Part shown: positions 25,156 to 34,719 of the stretch, in pieces
How positions within the stretch are numbered: position 1 is the first letter of the stretch
How the letters are laid out: each line of letters starts with the position of its first letter
Assembly: GCA_029959545.1 (NCBI GenBank)
Contig: JASCPH010000029.1
Span: 1 to 38,961, forward strand
From: Microbacteriaceae bacterium PS02066
GTDB taxonomy: Bacteria > Actinomycetota > Actinomycetes > Actinomycetales > Microbacteriaceae
Direction of reading: 5' to 3'
DNA: 38,961 nt
Made by a program: the position numbers and the translations under genes
Notes under the pieces: generated by a model
Told to the model about the DNA's origin: nothing
Seen by the model: only the letters and a program-made list of their open reading frames with translations
Database searches by the model: none

Positions 25156-26271
25156 ATGGGGAATGAGATCGAGGGTTTCTACGCCGTCATTCCGGCCGGC
25201 GGCATCGGCAGCAGGCTCTGGCCGCTCTCGCGGGCCGACGCTCCGAAGTTCTTGCACGATCTGACCGGCTCTGGTCAGACGCTGCTGCGCGACACCTGGG
25301 ACCGCCTGGAGCCGCTGGCCGGCCACGACCGGATCGCGGTCGTCACCGGGCGTGCGCACCGCGCCGCCGTCGAGAAGCAACTGCCCGGCATCCCCGACAA
25401 GAACGTGTTCCTTGAATCCGAGCCACGCGATTCCACCGCGGCGATCGGTCTGGCCGCGGCCATCCTGGTGCGGCGCGAGCCCGACGTCGTGATCGGCTCC
25501 TTCGCCGCAGACCACGTGATCCAGGGCTCGCGGGTCTTCGACTTCGCCGTGCGTCAGGCGGTCGCGGTGGCGCGTGCCGGGTACATCTGCACGATCGGCA
25601 TCCAGCCCTCGGAGCCGTCCACCGGCTTCGGGTACATCAAGAAGGCCGACGAGCTGATCATCGACGGCGCTCCTGAGGCGGCGCTCGTCGAACGCTTCGT
25701 CGAGAAGCCCGATCTCACCACGGCGCGCGAGTACTTCACCGATCGCGCCTACTCGTGGAACGCCGGCATGTTCATCTCGCGCGCGGATGTGCTGCTGGCA
25801 GAGATCGAGGCGAACGAGCCCGAGCTGCACGCGGGTCTGGTCGAACTGGCGGATGCCTGGGACGACCGCGATCGTCGCGGCCCGGCGGTCGATCGGATCT
25901 GGCCCGCCCTGAAGAAGATCGCGATCGACTACACGGTCGCAGAGCCCGCGGCAGCCAAGGGCAAGCTGGCCGTCATCCCCGGCCACTTCGACTGGGACGA
26001 CGTGGGCGACTTCGCGAGCCTCACCAAGCTCGTCTCGAACGGCCGGAAGAACGATCTCGCCGTGCTCGGCGAGCACGCGCGGATCCTCTCCGACGCCTCC
26101 AGCGGCATCGTGGTGACGCAGACGCAGCGCGTGATCAGCCTCATCGGCGTGCAGGACATCGTCGTGGTCGACACCCCCGATGCTCTCCTGGTCACCACGA
26201 CCGAGCACGCGCAGCGGGTCAAGCAGGTCGTCGACGCGCTGAAACTCAACGGCCGCGGCGACGTGCTCTGA
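25156..26271 (+). CDS. manC: Mannose-1-phosphate guanylyltransferase
   Basis: 371-residue nucleotidyltransferase making GDP-mannose from mannose 1-phosphate and GTP for glycan and lipoglycan synthesis. Residues 10-25 hold the nucleotide-binding AVIPAGGIGSRLWPLSR; FVEKPDL is the conserved sugar-binding lysine motif, and YSWNAGMF is typical of the family. The length covers only the transferase domain; there is no C-terminal phosphomannose isomerase fusion. ATG 25156 (MGNEIEG) fits the family N-terminus; an upstream in-frame ATG at 25126 would overlap the promoter. Confidence 0.93.
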   Translation: MGNEIEGFYAVIPAGGIGSRLWPLSRADAPKFLHDLTGSGQTLLRDTWDRLEPLAGHDRIAVVTGRAHRAAVEKQLPGIPDKNVFLESEPRDSTAAIGLAAAILVRREPDVVIGSFAADHVIQGSRVFDFAVRQAVAVARAGYICTIGIQPSEPSTGFGYIKKADELIIDGAPEAALVERFVEKPDLTTAREYFTDRAYSWNAGMFISRADVLLAEIEANEPELHAGLVELADAWDDRDRRGPAVDRIWPALKKIAIDYTVAEPAAAKGKLAVIPGHFDWDDVGDFASLTKLVSNGRKNDLAVLGEHARILSDASSGIVVTQTQRVISLIGVQDIVVVDTPDALLVTTTEHAQRVKQVVDALKLNGRGDVL

Positions 26272-26443
26272 CACCGGATGCCGCGCCGCGCCGCAGGCGG
26301 ACGAGACGCGTGTCACGGGCCGTTTGTAACCATTGCGTTGCGGCCTGCCGCTCGGCCCGTTGTGCGCGCGTCACATTGGGTAACGTTGCCGCATCCGTCC
26401 CCGGAACTGCCGGGGCATTCCCACGTCTCTTGATGGAGGACTC
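26272..26443 (+). promoter_or_regulatory. Promoter/leader region of the nucleoside operon
   Basis: The 172-bp gap before the BMP lipoprotein gene holds a -10-like TAACGT (26381-26386) with TTGTGC upstream (26360-26365, short spacing), and two similar direct sites GTAACCATTGC (26326-26336) and GTAACGTTGC (26380-26389) that could bind a regulator. GGAGG lies 4 nt before the GTG at 26444. No regulator gene is next to it. Confidence 0.35.
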
Positions 26444-27568
26444 GTGAAGAAGACGACGACCAAGGCGCTGCTCAGCGGCCTGGCGATCGCGGCCACCGCG
26501 GTGCTGCTGGCCGGCTGTGGTTCCGCCCCCACGACCGAAACGACGAGCGGCTCCGCATCCGACGTCGTCGACGGCTTCAAGCCGTGCCTGGTCTCCGACG
26601 CGGGCGGCTGGGACGACAAGTCGTTCAACGAGTCGGCCAAGAACGGCATGGACAAGGCGGCCAAGGAGCTCGGCGTCACCCCGCTCGAGTTCGAGTCGAC
26701 CAATGACAACGACTACGCGCCGAACATGCAGACCGCCATCTCCGAGGGTTGCACCCTCGTGATCGCCGTCGGCTTCAAGCTCGCCGCCGCGACCGTCGAG
26801 GCCGCCAACGCGAACCCGGATCTCGACTTCGCGATCATCGACGACTACGCCGACACCGACTACGACGGCAACACCGACGCGCCCAACATCAAGCCGCTCG
26901 TCTTCAACACGGCCGAGGCCGCGTACCTCGGCGGTTACGCCGCCGCTGCCTGGTCCGCCAAGGACGGCGTCAACAAGGTCGGCACCTTCGGTGGCATGCA
27001 GATCCCCTCGGTCGCCGTCTTCATGGACGGTTACGCCATGGGCGTCGAGAAGTACAACGAGGACAAGGGCGCGAACGTCCAGCTCTTCGGCTGGAACGTC
27101 GACACGCAGGAGGGCTCGTTCACCGGTGGCTTCGACGCCAACGACACCGCGAAGCAGACGGCTCAGGGTGTGCTCGACCAGGGCGTCGACGTGATCCTGC
27201 CCGTGGGTGGACCGGTCTACAAGAGCGCCGCGGCGGCCATCGCCGACAGCGGAAAGAACACGCTCATGCTCGGTGTCGACAGCGACCTCGCCGTCGCCGA
27301 CGACAGCGTCGCCGACATCACGCTGGTCTCGATCATGAAGGCGATCGACGTCGCCGTCTACGACGCGACCATTGCCGCCTCCAAGGGCGAGTTCGACCCG
27401 ACCCCCTACGTCGGCACGCTGAAGAACGAGGGCGTCAAGCTCTCGAGCTTCCACGACTTCGAGTCGCAGCTGCCGGAGGGCCTGACCGACGAGCTGACCA
27501 AGCTCCAGGACGACATCGTCGCGGGGACCATTACGGTCACCTCGAAGAACTCTCCCGCCGGTTCTTGA
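26444..27568 (+). CDS. BMP-family nucleoside-binding lipoprotein of ABC importer
   Basis: 374-residue lipoprotein. Signal peptide with lipobox LLAGC (Cys25). The mature part is a basic membrane protein (BMP/PnrA) family solute-binding protein: VSDAGGWDDKSFNESAKNGMDKA near the N-terminus, NLDFAIIDDYAD-type strands, and GTFGGMQIPSVAVFMDGYAMGV. Relatives bind purine and pyrimidine nucleosides. The genes that follow (ATPase, two permeases, cdd, deoA, add) support nucleosides as ligand. GTG start at 26444 with GGAGG 4 nt upstream. A strong hairpin follows, which may raise its expression above that of the transporter genes. Confidence 0.93.
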   Translation: MKKTTTKALLSGLAIAATAVLLAGCGSAPTTETTSGSASDVVDGFKPCLVSDAGGWDDKSFNESAKNGMDKAAKELGVTPLEFESTNDNDYAPNMQTAISEGCTLVIAVGFKLAAATVEAANANPDLDFAIIDDYADTDYDGNTDAPNIKPLVFNTAEAAYLGGYAAAAWSAKDGVNKVGTFGGMQIPSVAVFMDGYAMGVEKYNEDKGANVQLFGWNVDTQEGSFTGGFDANDTAKQTAQGVLDQGVDVILPVGGPVYKSAAAAIADSGKNTLMLGVDSDLAVADDSVADITLVSIMKAIDVAVYDATIAASKGEFDPTPYVGTLKNEGVKLSSFHDFESQLPEGLTDELTKLQDDIVAGTITVTSKNSPAGS

Positions 27569-27583
27569 TCTGAACCGCACCAC

Positions 27584-27619
27584 CTCGGGGCGAGTGGCTT
27601 TCCAGCCGCTCGCCCCGAG
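27584..27619 (+). terminator. Attenuator-like hairpin after the BMP gene
   Basis: CTCGGGGCGAG (27584-27594) pairs perfectly with CTCGCCCCGAG (27609-27619); inner bases extend the stem to about 15 bp around a TTTCCA loop. No T run directly follows. The placement between binding protein and ATPase is typical for partial termination or mRNA stabilisation in ABC importer operons. Confidence 0.65.
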
Positions 27620-27671
27620 TCCCGTTCCGACGCCTTTCGACAGGCATTTTCTCCCCAGGTAGGGTGCATCT

Positions 27672-29186
27672 ATGAAGCTCGAGCTCCGCGGGATCACCAA
27701 GAGATTCGGCAGCCTCGTCGCCAACGACCACATCGATCTGGTGGTCCGGCCCGGGGAGATCCATGCGTTGTTGGGGGAGAACGGCGCAGGCAAGTCGACC
27801 CTCATGAACGTGTTGTACGGCCTGTATCGCGCCGACGAAGGCGAGATCCTCCTGGACGACGTCGTCCAGAACTTTCGCGGCCCCGGCGATGCCATGGCCG
27901 CCGGTATCGGCATGGTCCATCAGCACTTCATGCTCATCCCCGTCTTCACCGTCGCCGAGAACGTCATGCTCGGGCACGAGAGCACCAAGGCGCTCGGACG
28001 TCTCGACCTGAACGCCGCCCGTACGCACGTGCGCGAGGTGGCGCAGCGGTTCGGATTCGAGATCGACCCCGACGCTCTCGTAGGCGACCTCCCGGTCGGC
28101 GTGCAGCAGCGTGTCGAGATCATCAAAGCGCTCTCGCGCGACGCGAGGGTCCTCGTCTTCGACGAGCCCACGGCGGTTCTGACGCCGCAGGAGACCGACG
28201 AGCTCATGGCGATCATGCGTCAGCTGCGCGACGAGGGCACCTCCATCGTGTTCATCACTCACAAACTGCGTGAGGTCCGCGAGGTCGCGGACCGCATCAC
28301 CGTCATCCGGCTCGGCAAGGTCGTCGGCGAGGCGTCGCCGACCGCCACCAACACCGAACTCGCCTCCCTGATGGTCGGTCGTGCCGTCGAGCTCACCGTT
28401 CAGAAGGAGCCGCCCACGCTCGGTGAGGGTGGCCTGAAGGTCAGCGGACTGCGCGTTCTCACCGCCACCGGTGCGATCGTGGTCGACGGCGTCGACTTCG
28501 ACGTGCGACCGGGAGAGGTGCTCGCGGTCGCGGGGGTCCAGGGCAACGGCCAGACCGAGCTCGTCGAGGCGATCGTCGGACTCGCTGCGCGTGTCGAGGG
28601 CTCGATCAGCCTCGACGGCACCGAACTCGTCGGCAAGAGCGTGCGAGCCATTCTCGACGAAGGCGTCGGGTTCGTCCCAGAGGATCGCAAGGAGGACGGC
28701 CTGGTCGGCGGCTTCTCGGTCGCCGAGAACCTCGTGCTCGACCGTTCGTCCGACCCCGCCTTCGCCCGCGGCGGCACCCTGCGCCGCCGCGCCCTCGACG
28801 CGTTCGCACGCGACCGCATCCAGGAGTACGACATCCGCACCCGCGGGCCGGAGACCCCCGCGGGCACGCTGTCGGGAGGAAACCAGCAGAAGGTGGTCAT
28901 CGCGCGCGAGATGAGCCGCGACCTGCGCCTGCTGGTCGTCGCGCAGCCCACCCGCGGCGTCGACGTCGGCTCCATCGAGTTCATCCACAAGCGCATCATC
29001 GAGACGCGGGATGCAGGTATCCCGATCGTCGTCGTCTCCACCGAGCTCGACGAGGTCAGCGCCCTCGCCGACCGCATCGCCGTCATGTATCGCGGCACCA
29101 TCGTCGGCATCGTGCCCGGCGACACGTCCCGTGACACCCTCGGCCTCATGATGGCCGGCGCAACCGACCCGGAGGTGGCCGCATGA
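27672..29186 (+). CDS. Nucleoside ABC importer ATPase (two ATPase domains)
   Basis: 504-residue RbsA/NupA-like protein with two ABC domains in tandem. Domain 1 (~1-235) has Walker A GENGAGKST (~35-43), and the LVGDLPVGVQQRVEI signature and Walker B VLVFDEPTAVL are clear. Domain 2 (~255-495) has a degenerate Walker A GVQGNGQTELVEA but an intact signature LSGGNQQKVVIARE, as usual in sugar/nucleoside importers of this type. It powers the two permeases encoded next; ATGA overlap with the following gene. Confidence 0.94.
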   Translation: MKLELRGITKRFGSLVANDHIDLVVRPGEIHALLGENGAGKSTLMNVLYGLYRADEGEILLDDVVQNFRGPGDAMAAGIGMVHQHFMLIPVFTVAENVMLGHESTKALGRLDLNAARTHVREVAQRFGFEIDPDALVGDLPVGVQQRVEIIKALSRDARVLVFDEPTAVLTPQETDELMAIMRQLRDEGTSIVFITHKLREVREVADRITVIRLGKVVGEASPTATNTELASLMVGRAVELTVQKEPPTLGEGGLKVSGLRVLTATGAIVVDGVDFDVRPGEVLAVAGVQGNGQTELVEAIVGLAARVEGSISLDGTELVGKSVRAILDEGVGFVPEDRKEDGLVGGFSVAENLVLDRSSDPAFARGGTLRRRALDAFARDRIQEYDIRTRGPETPAGTLSGGNQQKVVIAREMSRDLRLLVVAQPTRGVDVGSIEFIHKRIIETRDAGIPIVVVSTELDEVSALADRIAVMYRGTIVGIVPGDTSRDTLGLMMAGATDPEVAA

Positions 29187-30496
29187 GCGGTTCGACGCCC
29201 ACGAGCGACGGAAGCGCGCGCAAGAGCGACGGCGATGCCGAGCTGCCACGCGCGACAGGTCCGCTGACCGGTGAGGAGATCGCGCCGACGCGGTCCGGCA
29301 TCTTCCTGCGCGAGCTGATGCGCGGCAGTGCCGTGACGACGTTGCTCGCGATCGTGCTCGCGATGATCGTCGGCGGCATCCTCATCGCCGTGACCAACGA
29401 GAACGTGCAGGCCGCATCCGGCTACTTCTTCGCGCGTCCCGGCGACACGTTCGTGGCCGTCTGGCAGGCCGTCTACAACGGGTACGAGGCGCTGTTCCGC
29501 GGGGCGATCTTCAACTCCCGCGGCGCCGACTTCGCGGCGCAGATCCGACCGCTGACGAACGCCCTCGGATTCGCGACTCCGCTCATCGCCGCCGGTCTCG
29601 GCGTCGCCCTCGCCTTCCGTGCCGGACTCTTCAACATCGGTGCTCGCGGTCAGATGCTCATCGCGGCCCTGTTCGCGGGACTGTTCGCCTTCAACCTCGA
29701 CCTGCCGCTGTGGCTGCATTTGCCGATCACGCTGATCGCCGGCATCGTCGGCGGCGCGTTGTGGGGCGGCCTGGTGGGTCTGCTGAAGGCGCGCACGGGT
29801 GCGCACGAGGTGATCCTGACGATCATGCTCAACTACGTCGCGTACTACCTGCTGCTGTGGATGCTGCGCACGCCCGGTCTGCTGCAGATGGAGGGGACCA
29901 ACCAACCCATCACGAAGCCGACGCCCGAGTCGGCGCAGTTCCCCGATCTGCTGGGGCCGCAGTTCCCGCAGCTCAACTGGGGCTTCGTCGTCGTGATCGC
30001 GGCGACCGTCTTCGTGTGGTGGCTCATCGAGCGCTCCAGCCTCGGGCTGCGTCTGCGCGCGGTGGGGGAGAACCCGCACGCCGCGCGTGCGGCGGGCATG
30101 AGCGTCGATCGCCTCTACATCTACGCGATGCTCTTCGCGGGTGGTCTCGCCGGTCTCGCGGCGATGAACCAGATCCAGGGAACCGTGACGACCGGATTCG
30201 GCGCCACGATCGATGCCGGCATCGGCTTCGACGCCATCACGGTGGCGCTGCTCGGACGCAGCCGCGCGTGGGGGACGTTCGCCGCCGGCATCCTGTTCGG
30301 GGCGCTGAAGGCGGGATCCTTCTCGATGCAGGCGCAGGGGATCCCGGTCGACATCGTGCTCGTCGTGCAGTCGCTCATCGTGCTCTTCATCGCAGCACCG
30401 CCCCTGCTGCGCGCGGTGTTCTTCCTGCCCAAGTCCGATGCCGAGAAGGCGGCCAAGGCGCGAGCCAAGGCAGCGAAGAAGGCGGTGGCCGCGTGA
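29183..30496 (+). CDS. Nucleoside ABC importer permease 1
   Basis: 437-residue permease of the BPD_transp_2 type (RbsC/NupB-like). A ~45-residue polar N-terminal extension precedes the first helix (VTTLLAIVLAMIVGGILIAV); about nine more helices follow, with the family motifs FNIGARGQMLIAALFAG, LLKARTGAHEVILTIMLNYVA and GLRLRAVGENPHAARAAGM. The C-terminus ends in a Lys/Ala-rich tail. It overlaps the genes before (ATGA) and after (GTGA), so it is translated as part of the operon. Confidence 0.93.
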   Translation: MSGSTPTSDGSARKSDGDAELPRATGPLTGEEIAPTRSGIFLRELMRGSAVTTLLAIVLAMIVGGILIAVTNENVQAASGYFFARPGDTFVAVWQAVYNGYEALFRGAIFNSRGADFAAQIRPLTNALGFATPLIAAGLGVALAFRAGLFNIGARGQMLIAALFAGLFAFNLDLPLWLHLPITLIAGIVGGALWGGLVGLLKARTGAHEVILTIMLNYVAYYLLLWMLRTPGLLQMEGTNQPITKPTPESAQFPDLLGPQFPQLNWGFVVVIAATVFVWWLIERSSLGLRLRAVGENPHAARAAGMSVDRLYIYAMLFAGGLAGLAAMNQIQGTVTTGFGATIDAGIGFDAITVALLGRSRAWGTFAAGILFGALKAGSFSMQAQGIPVDIVLVVQSLIVLFIAAPPLLRAVFFLPKSDAEKAAKARAKAAKKAVAA

Positions 30497-31797
30497 GCGC
30501 TCCGATCCACGACAACGCCGCCGCGCAGCTAGAGCAGAGCGACGGCACCATCCATCTCGCCGTCGTCGAGCAGCGTCATTTCAAGGGCCCTATCGTGCTG
30601 GCCGCGGTCGTCGCTCTGCTGGCCGCGCTGTTCGGCCTCTCGCCGCGCGACGGCACGTCTTCGTTCCGCCTCGGTGATCCGTCGCAGGCGCTGGCCCTGG
30701 CTGACGTGGGCGTCCCCACAGCCGTCACCTCCTGGCTGGTCTGGGCAGTGCTGGTGGTTCTGACGCTCGTCGCCTTCTGGCTCGCGTGGTCGTATCGACG
30801 TCAGCCGCTCTGGCTCACGATCGCCTTCAGCATCCTCGGCGTCTTCGCGTTCCTCGTGTGGGCCGGCGCCGACGGACTCGTCCCCGTTCCCAGCCTCCTC
30901 TTCGGTGCCGTGTCGCTGTCGGTTCCGCTGGTCTTCGGCGCCCTCGGCGGCGTGATCGGCGAGCGTGTCGGCGTCGTCAACGTCGCCATCGAGGGGCAGC
31001 TGCTGCTCGGGGCCTTCTCCGCGGCGCTCCTGTCGAGCATCACGGGCAACCCGTTCATCGGGCTCATCGGAGCGATGATCGGCGGCGTCCTCGTCTCGTT
31101 CGTGCTGGCCGCGTTCGCGATCAAGTACCTCGTGGACCAGGTGATCGTCGGTGTCGTGCTCAACGTGCTCGTCACGGGTCTGACGGGATTCCTCTACGGC
31201 GCCCTGCTGGCACCGAATGAGAACCAGCTGAACCGCCCCGAGCGCTTCACCCGCCTGCAGATCCCGGGGCTGAGCGAGATCCCCGTGATCGGGCCGGTCC
31301 TGTTCAACCAGACGTTCATCGTGTACCTGATGTTCATCACGGTCGCCCTCGTCGCCTGGGGCCTGTACCGCACTCGGTGGGGCCTGCGTCTGCGGGCCGT
31401 CGGCGAGCATCCGCAGGCGGCCGACACGGTGGGCATCAAGGTCAACGCCTCGCGGTTCTGGAACGTCTCTCTCGCGGGAGCCATCGCCGGCATCGGCGGC
31501 GCCTACTTCACGCTCGTCTCCGTGCCGCAGTTCGGCAAGGACATGACCGCGGGCCTCGGCTTCATCGCCCTCGCCGCCGTCATCTTCGGCCGGTGGGATC
31601 CGATCCGCGCCACGCTCGCGGCGCTGCTGTTCGGGTTCGCGACGAACCTGCAGAACCTGCTGACGGTGCTCAAGACACCGATCCCCAGCGAGTTCATGCT
31701 CATGCTGCCCTACGTCGTGACGATTCTCGCCGTCGCCGGGTTCGCCGGGCAGATCCGGGGCCCCGCCGCCGCGGGAAAACCGTACATCAAGGGCTGA
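30493..31797 (+). CDS. Nucleoside ABC importer permease 2
   Basis: 434-residue second BPD_transp_2 permease (NupC-like). Helices begin at about residue 35; motifs include GVIGERVGVVNVAIEGQLLLGAF, LVDQVIVGVVLNVLVTGLTGF and GLRLRAVGEHPQAADTVGI, and DMTAGLGFIALAAVIFGRWDP near the end. The GTG start at 30493 overlaps the stop of permease 1. With permease 1 it forms the membrane heterodimer of the importer. Confidence 0.93.
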   Translation: MSAPIHDNAAAQLEQSDGTIHLAVVEQRHFKGPIVLAAVVALLAALFGLSPRDGTSSFRLGDPSQALALADVGVPTAVTSWLVWAVLVVLTLVAFWLAWSYRRQPLWLTIAFSILGVFAFLVWAGADGLVPVPSLLFGAVSLSVPLVFGALGGVIGERVGVVNVAIEGQLLLGAFSAALLSSITGNPFIGLIGAMIGGVLVSFVLAAFAIKYLVDQVIVGVVLNVLVTGLTGFLYGALLAPNENQLNRPERFTRLQIPGLSEIPVIGPVLFNQTFIVYLMFITVALVAWGLYRTRWGLRLRAVGEHPQAADTVGIKVNASRFWNVSLAGAIAGIGGAYFTLVSVPQFGKDMTAGLGFIALAAVIFGRWDPIRATLAALLFGFATNLQNLLTVLKTPIPSEFMLMLPYVVTILAVAGFAGQIRGPAAAGKPYIKG

Positions 31798-31827
31798 CGC
31801 CCGCATCCGCTTCTTCGAGAGGACACC

Positions 31828-32229
31828 GTGACCGACATCGACTGGGACGAGCTGCGCACCGCCGCGACCGAGGCCATGCAGCGCGCCTACGCGCCCTACT
31901 CCCGATACAAGGTAGGAGCCGCCGCCCTCGTCACCGACGGGCGGATCGTCTCGGGGTGCAACGTCGAGAACGCGTCCTACGGCGTCGGGCTGTGCGCGGA
32001 ATGCGGCCTGGTCTCGGAGCTGAACATGACCGGCGGCGGCCAGCTGGTGGCCTTCGTGTGCGTGAACGGCGACGGACAGACGATCATGCCGTGCGGGCGA
32101 TGCCGCCAGCTGCTGAACGAGTTCGCGCTGCCCGGGATGCTGCTGGAGACCGTGTCGGGCATCCGCACGATCGACGAGGTGCTCCCCGACGCGTTTGGTC
32201 CCCGTGATCTCGAGGAGTACCGCCGATGA
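31828..32229 (+). CDS. cdd: Cytidine deaminase
   Basis: 133-residue zinc enzyme deaminating cytidine and deoxycytidine to uridine and deoxyuridine. Signatures: SGCNVENASYG, the Cys-Ala-Glu active-site motif CAEC and the zinc pair PCGRC (homotetrameric small type). GTG start at 31828 with GAGAGGA 4 nt upstream, 30 bp after the permease gene; ATGA overlap with deoA. Confidence 0.96.
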   Translation: MTDIDWDELRTAATEAMQRAYAPYSRYKVGAAALVTDGRIVSGCNVENASYGVGLCAECGLVSELNMTGGGQLVAFVCVNGDGQTIMPCGRCRQLLNEFALPGMLLETVSGIRTIDEVLPDAFGPRDLEEYRR

Positions 32230-33518
32230 GCGCGGTCGAGCCGTTCGACGCCGTCGACGTGATCCGCGCCAAGCGCGACGGTCGTCCCGTCGATGAGCCC
32301 GCGCTTCGGTGGATGATCGATGCGTACACGCGCGAGTACGTGACGGATGCGCAGATGGCGGCGTTCGCCATGGCGGTGCTGCTCAACGGCATGAGTCGTG
32401 ACGAGATCCGCGTGATGACCGACGCGATGATCGCCTCCGGCGAGCGGATGAGCTTCACGGCGCTGTCCAAGACCACGGTCGACAAGCACTCCACCGGCGG
32501 CGTGGGAGACAAGATCACCCTTCCGCTGGCGCCGCTGGTGGCGGCATTCGGTGTCGCGGTGCCGCAGCTCTCGGGACGCGGCCTCGGGCACACGGGTGGC
32601 ACGCTCGACAAGCTCGAGTCGATCCCGGGGTGGCGCGCAGCCCTGTCCAACGACGAGATGTTCGCGCAGCTGGACGACGTCGGCGCGGTGATCTGCGCCG
32701 CGGGCTCGGGGCTCGCACCCGCCGACAAGCGCCTGTACGCGCTGCGTGATGTCACGGGCACCGTCGAGGCCATCCCGCTGATCGCGTCGAGCATCATGTC
32801 GAAGAAGATCGCGGAGGGCACCGCATCCCTCGTCCTCGACGTGAAGTTCGGTTCGGGCGCCTTCATGCAGGACATCGACAGGGCTCGCGAGCTCGCGCGC
32901 ACGATGGTCGCACTCGGCAACGACTCCGGCGTCGCGACGACGGCCCTGCTCACCGACATGAACAGCCCGCTGGGTCGGGCGATCGGCAACGCGAACGAGG
33001 TGCGCGAGTCGGTGGAAGTGCTCGCCGGCGGGGGCCCTGCCGACGTCGTCGAACTGACGGTCGCCCTCGCCCGCGAGATGCTGACGCTGGCCGGTCAGCC
33101 CGACGCGGACGTCGAGGCGGCGCTGAAGGACGGCCGGGCCATGGACGTCTGGCGTCGCATGATCATCGCGCAGGACGGCGACCCGGATGCGGCGCTGCCG
33201 GTGGCGCGTGAGACGCACACGGTGCTCGCACCCAGCTCCGGCGTCGTCACGCGCCTGGAGGCGCTGCCCTTCGGCATCGCCGCGTGGCGGTTGGGGGCGG
33301 GGCGCGCGCGTCCACAAGACGCAGTCGTGCACGCGGCCGGCATCGATCTGCACGCGCAGCTCGGGGAACGCGTCGAGGCCGGTCACCCGCTGTTCACCCT
33401 GTCGGCGGAGGATGCTGCCCGCTTCCCGCGCGCCCTGGAGGCGCTCGAGGGGGCCTGGGAGATCGGAGACGCGGCACCGACCGCATCCGCCCGCGTCGCC
33501 GAACGCATCACCGCCTGA
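32226..33518 (+). CDS. deoA: Thymidine / pyrimidine-nucleoside phosphorylase
   Basis: 430-residue phosphorylase splitting thymidine and deoxyuridine (possibly also uridine) into base and (deoxy)ribose 1-phosphate. The phosphate-binding KTTVDKHSTGGVGDKITLPL is at about 82-100, and the family signature SGRGLGHTGGTLDKLESIPG follows. It takes the product of Cdd, with which it overlaps by ATGA. Confidence 0.96.
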   Translation: MSAVEPFDAVDVIRAKRDGRPVDEPALRWMIDAYTREYVTDAQMAAFAMAVLLNGMSRDEIRVMTDAMIASGERMSFTALSKTTVDKHSTGGVGDKITLPLAPLVAAFGVAVPQLSGRGLGHTGGTLDKLESIPGWRAALSNDEMFAQLDDVGAVICAAGSGLAPADKRLYALRDVTGTVEAIPLIASSIMSKKIAEGTASLVLDVKFGSGAFMQDIDRARELARTMVALGNDSGVATTALLTDMNSPLGRAIGNANEVRESVEVLAGGGPADVVELTVALAREMLTLAGQPDADVEAALKDGRAMDVWRRMIIAQDGDPDAALPVARETHTVLAPSSGVVTRLEALPFGIAAWRLGAGRARPQDAVVHAAGIDLHAQLGERVEAGHPLFTLSAEDAARFPRALEALEGAWEIGDAAPTASARVAERITA

Positions 33519-33548
33519 GTCCACCGCGATCCGCGAGGAGCACCACCT

Positions 33549-34664
33549 ATGCCCATCGACCAGCACGGCGACGCCACCCTCGACGGAGTGTCGCTGCGGA
33601 GCCTGCCGAAGATCTCCCTGCACGACCACCTGGACGGTGCCGTGCGCCCCGACACGATCGTCGAGCTCGCAGACGCCGCGGGCCTTCCCGTGCCCGAGAG
33701 CGACGGCGACGACCTGGCGGACTGGTTCGCCGAATCGAGCGACTCCGGTTCTCTCGTCGAGTACCTGAAGACCTTCGACCTGACGACGTCGGTCATGCAG
33801 ACGCGGGAGAACCTGACGCGGATCGCGCGGGAGTTCGTCGAGGACCTCGCCGCCGACGGGGTGATCTACGGCGAGGTGCGCTGGGCGCCCGAGCAGCACC
33901 TGTCCGGGGGGCTCTCGCTCGAGGACGTCGTCGACGCCGTGCAGGAGGGGATCGAGGAAGGCGAGGATGCGGCGGCGGATGCCGGACACGACATCCGCGT
34001 CGGCCAGCTCATCACCGCGATGCGCCACACCGACCGTTCGCTGGAGATCGCGAAGCTCGCCGTCGCCTTCCGTGATCGCGGGGCGGTCGGCTTCGATATC
34101 GCGGGTCCCGAGGACGGCTTCCTGCCGTCGCGTCACCGTGCCGCGTTCGACTATCTGGCTTCGCAGTTCTTCCCGGTCACCGTGCACGCCGGCGAGGGGG
34201 CGGGGCTCGAGTCGATCCGGTCGGCCCTGTTGGACGGCCGCGCGCTGCGTCTCGGACACGGTGTGCGCATCGCGCAGGACCTCGAGGTCGTCTCGCGCGA
34301 GGGCGATGTCGTCGAGGTCGTCTTCGGCGATCTGGCGCGCTGGGTGCGCGACCGCGAGATCCCGCTGGAGCTCTCGCCGAGCTCGAACCTGCAGACCGGC
34401 GCGATCGCCGCATGGGGCAACGAGATGGCGGATCACCCCTTCGATCTGCTGTATCAGCTCGGCTTCGCCGTCACGGTGAACGTCGACAACCGCACGCAGA
34501 GCCGTACCTCGCTCACGCGCGAGCTGGCCCTGCTCGCGGAGGCCTTCGACTACGGTCTCGACGACCTCGAGACCTTCCAGATCAACGCCGCCGCGGGGGT
34601 CTTCCTGCCGGTCGAGGAGCGCGAGGAGTTGATCGACCTCATCAGCGAGGGCTTCGATCGCTGA
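33549..34664 (+). CDS. add: Adenosine deaminase
   Basis: 371-residue zinc deaminase converting (deoxy)adenosine to (deoxy)inosine. Zinc and catalytic residues: His25/His27 in SLHDHLDG, VHAGEG (~211-216), LGHGVR, and the C-terminal VNVDNRTQSRTSL with Asp. GAGGAG lies 8 nt before ATG 33549. Last gene of the nucleoside operon; no purine nucleoside phosphorylase lies in the window, so inosine must be handled elsewhere. Confidence 0.95.
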   Translation: MPIDQHGDATLDGVSLRSLPKISLHDHLDGAVRPDTIVELADAAGLPVPESDGDDLADWFAESSDSGSLVEYLKTFDLTTSVMQTRENLTRIAREFVEDLAADGVIYGEVRWAPEQHLSGGLSLEDVVDAVQEGIEEGEDAAADAGHDIRVGQLITAMRHTDRSLEIAKLAVAFRDRGAVGFDIAGPEDGFLPSRHRAAFDYLASQFFPVTVHAGEGAGLESIRSALLDGRALRLGHGVRIAQDLEVVSREGDVVEVVFGDLARWVRDREIPLELSPSSNLQTGAIAAWGNEMADHPFDLLYQLGFAVTVNVDNRTQSRTSLTRELALLAEAFDYGLDDLETFQINAAAGVFLPVEEREELIDLISEGFDR

Positions 34665-34719
34665 GCCTCGCAGCGCCGAATGCCGCACCGGCGCCCTGGG
34701 CTCGGCGCTCTTCCACTCT

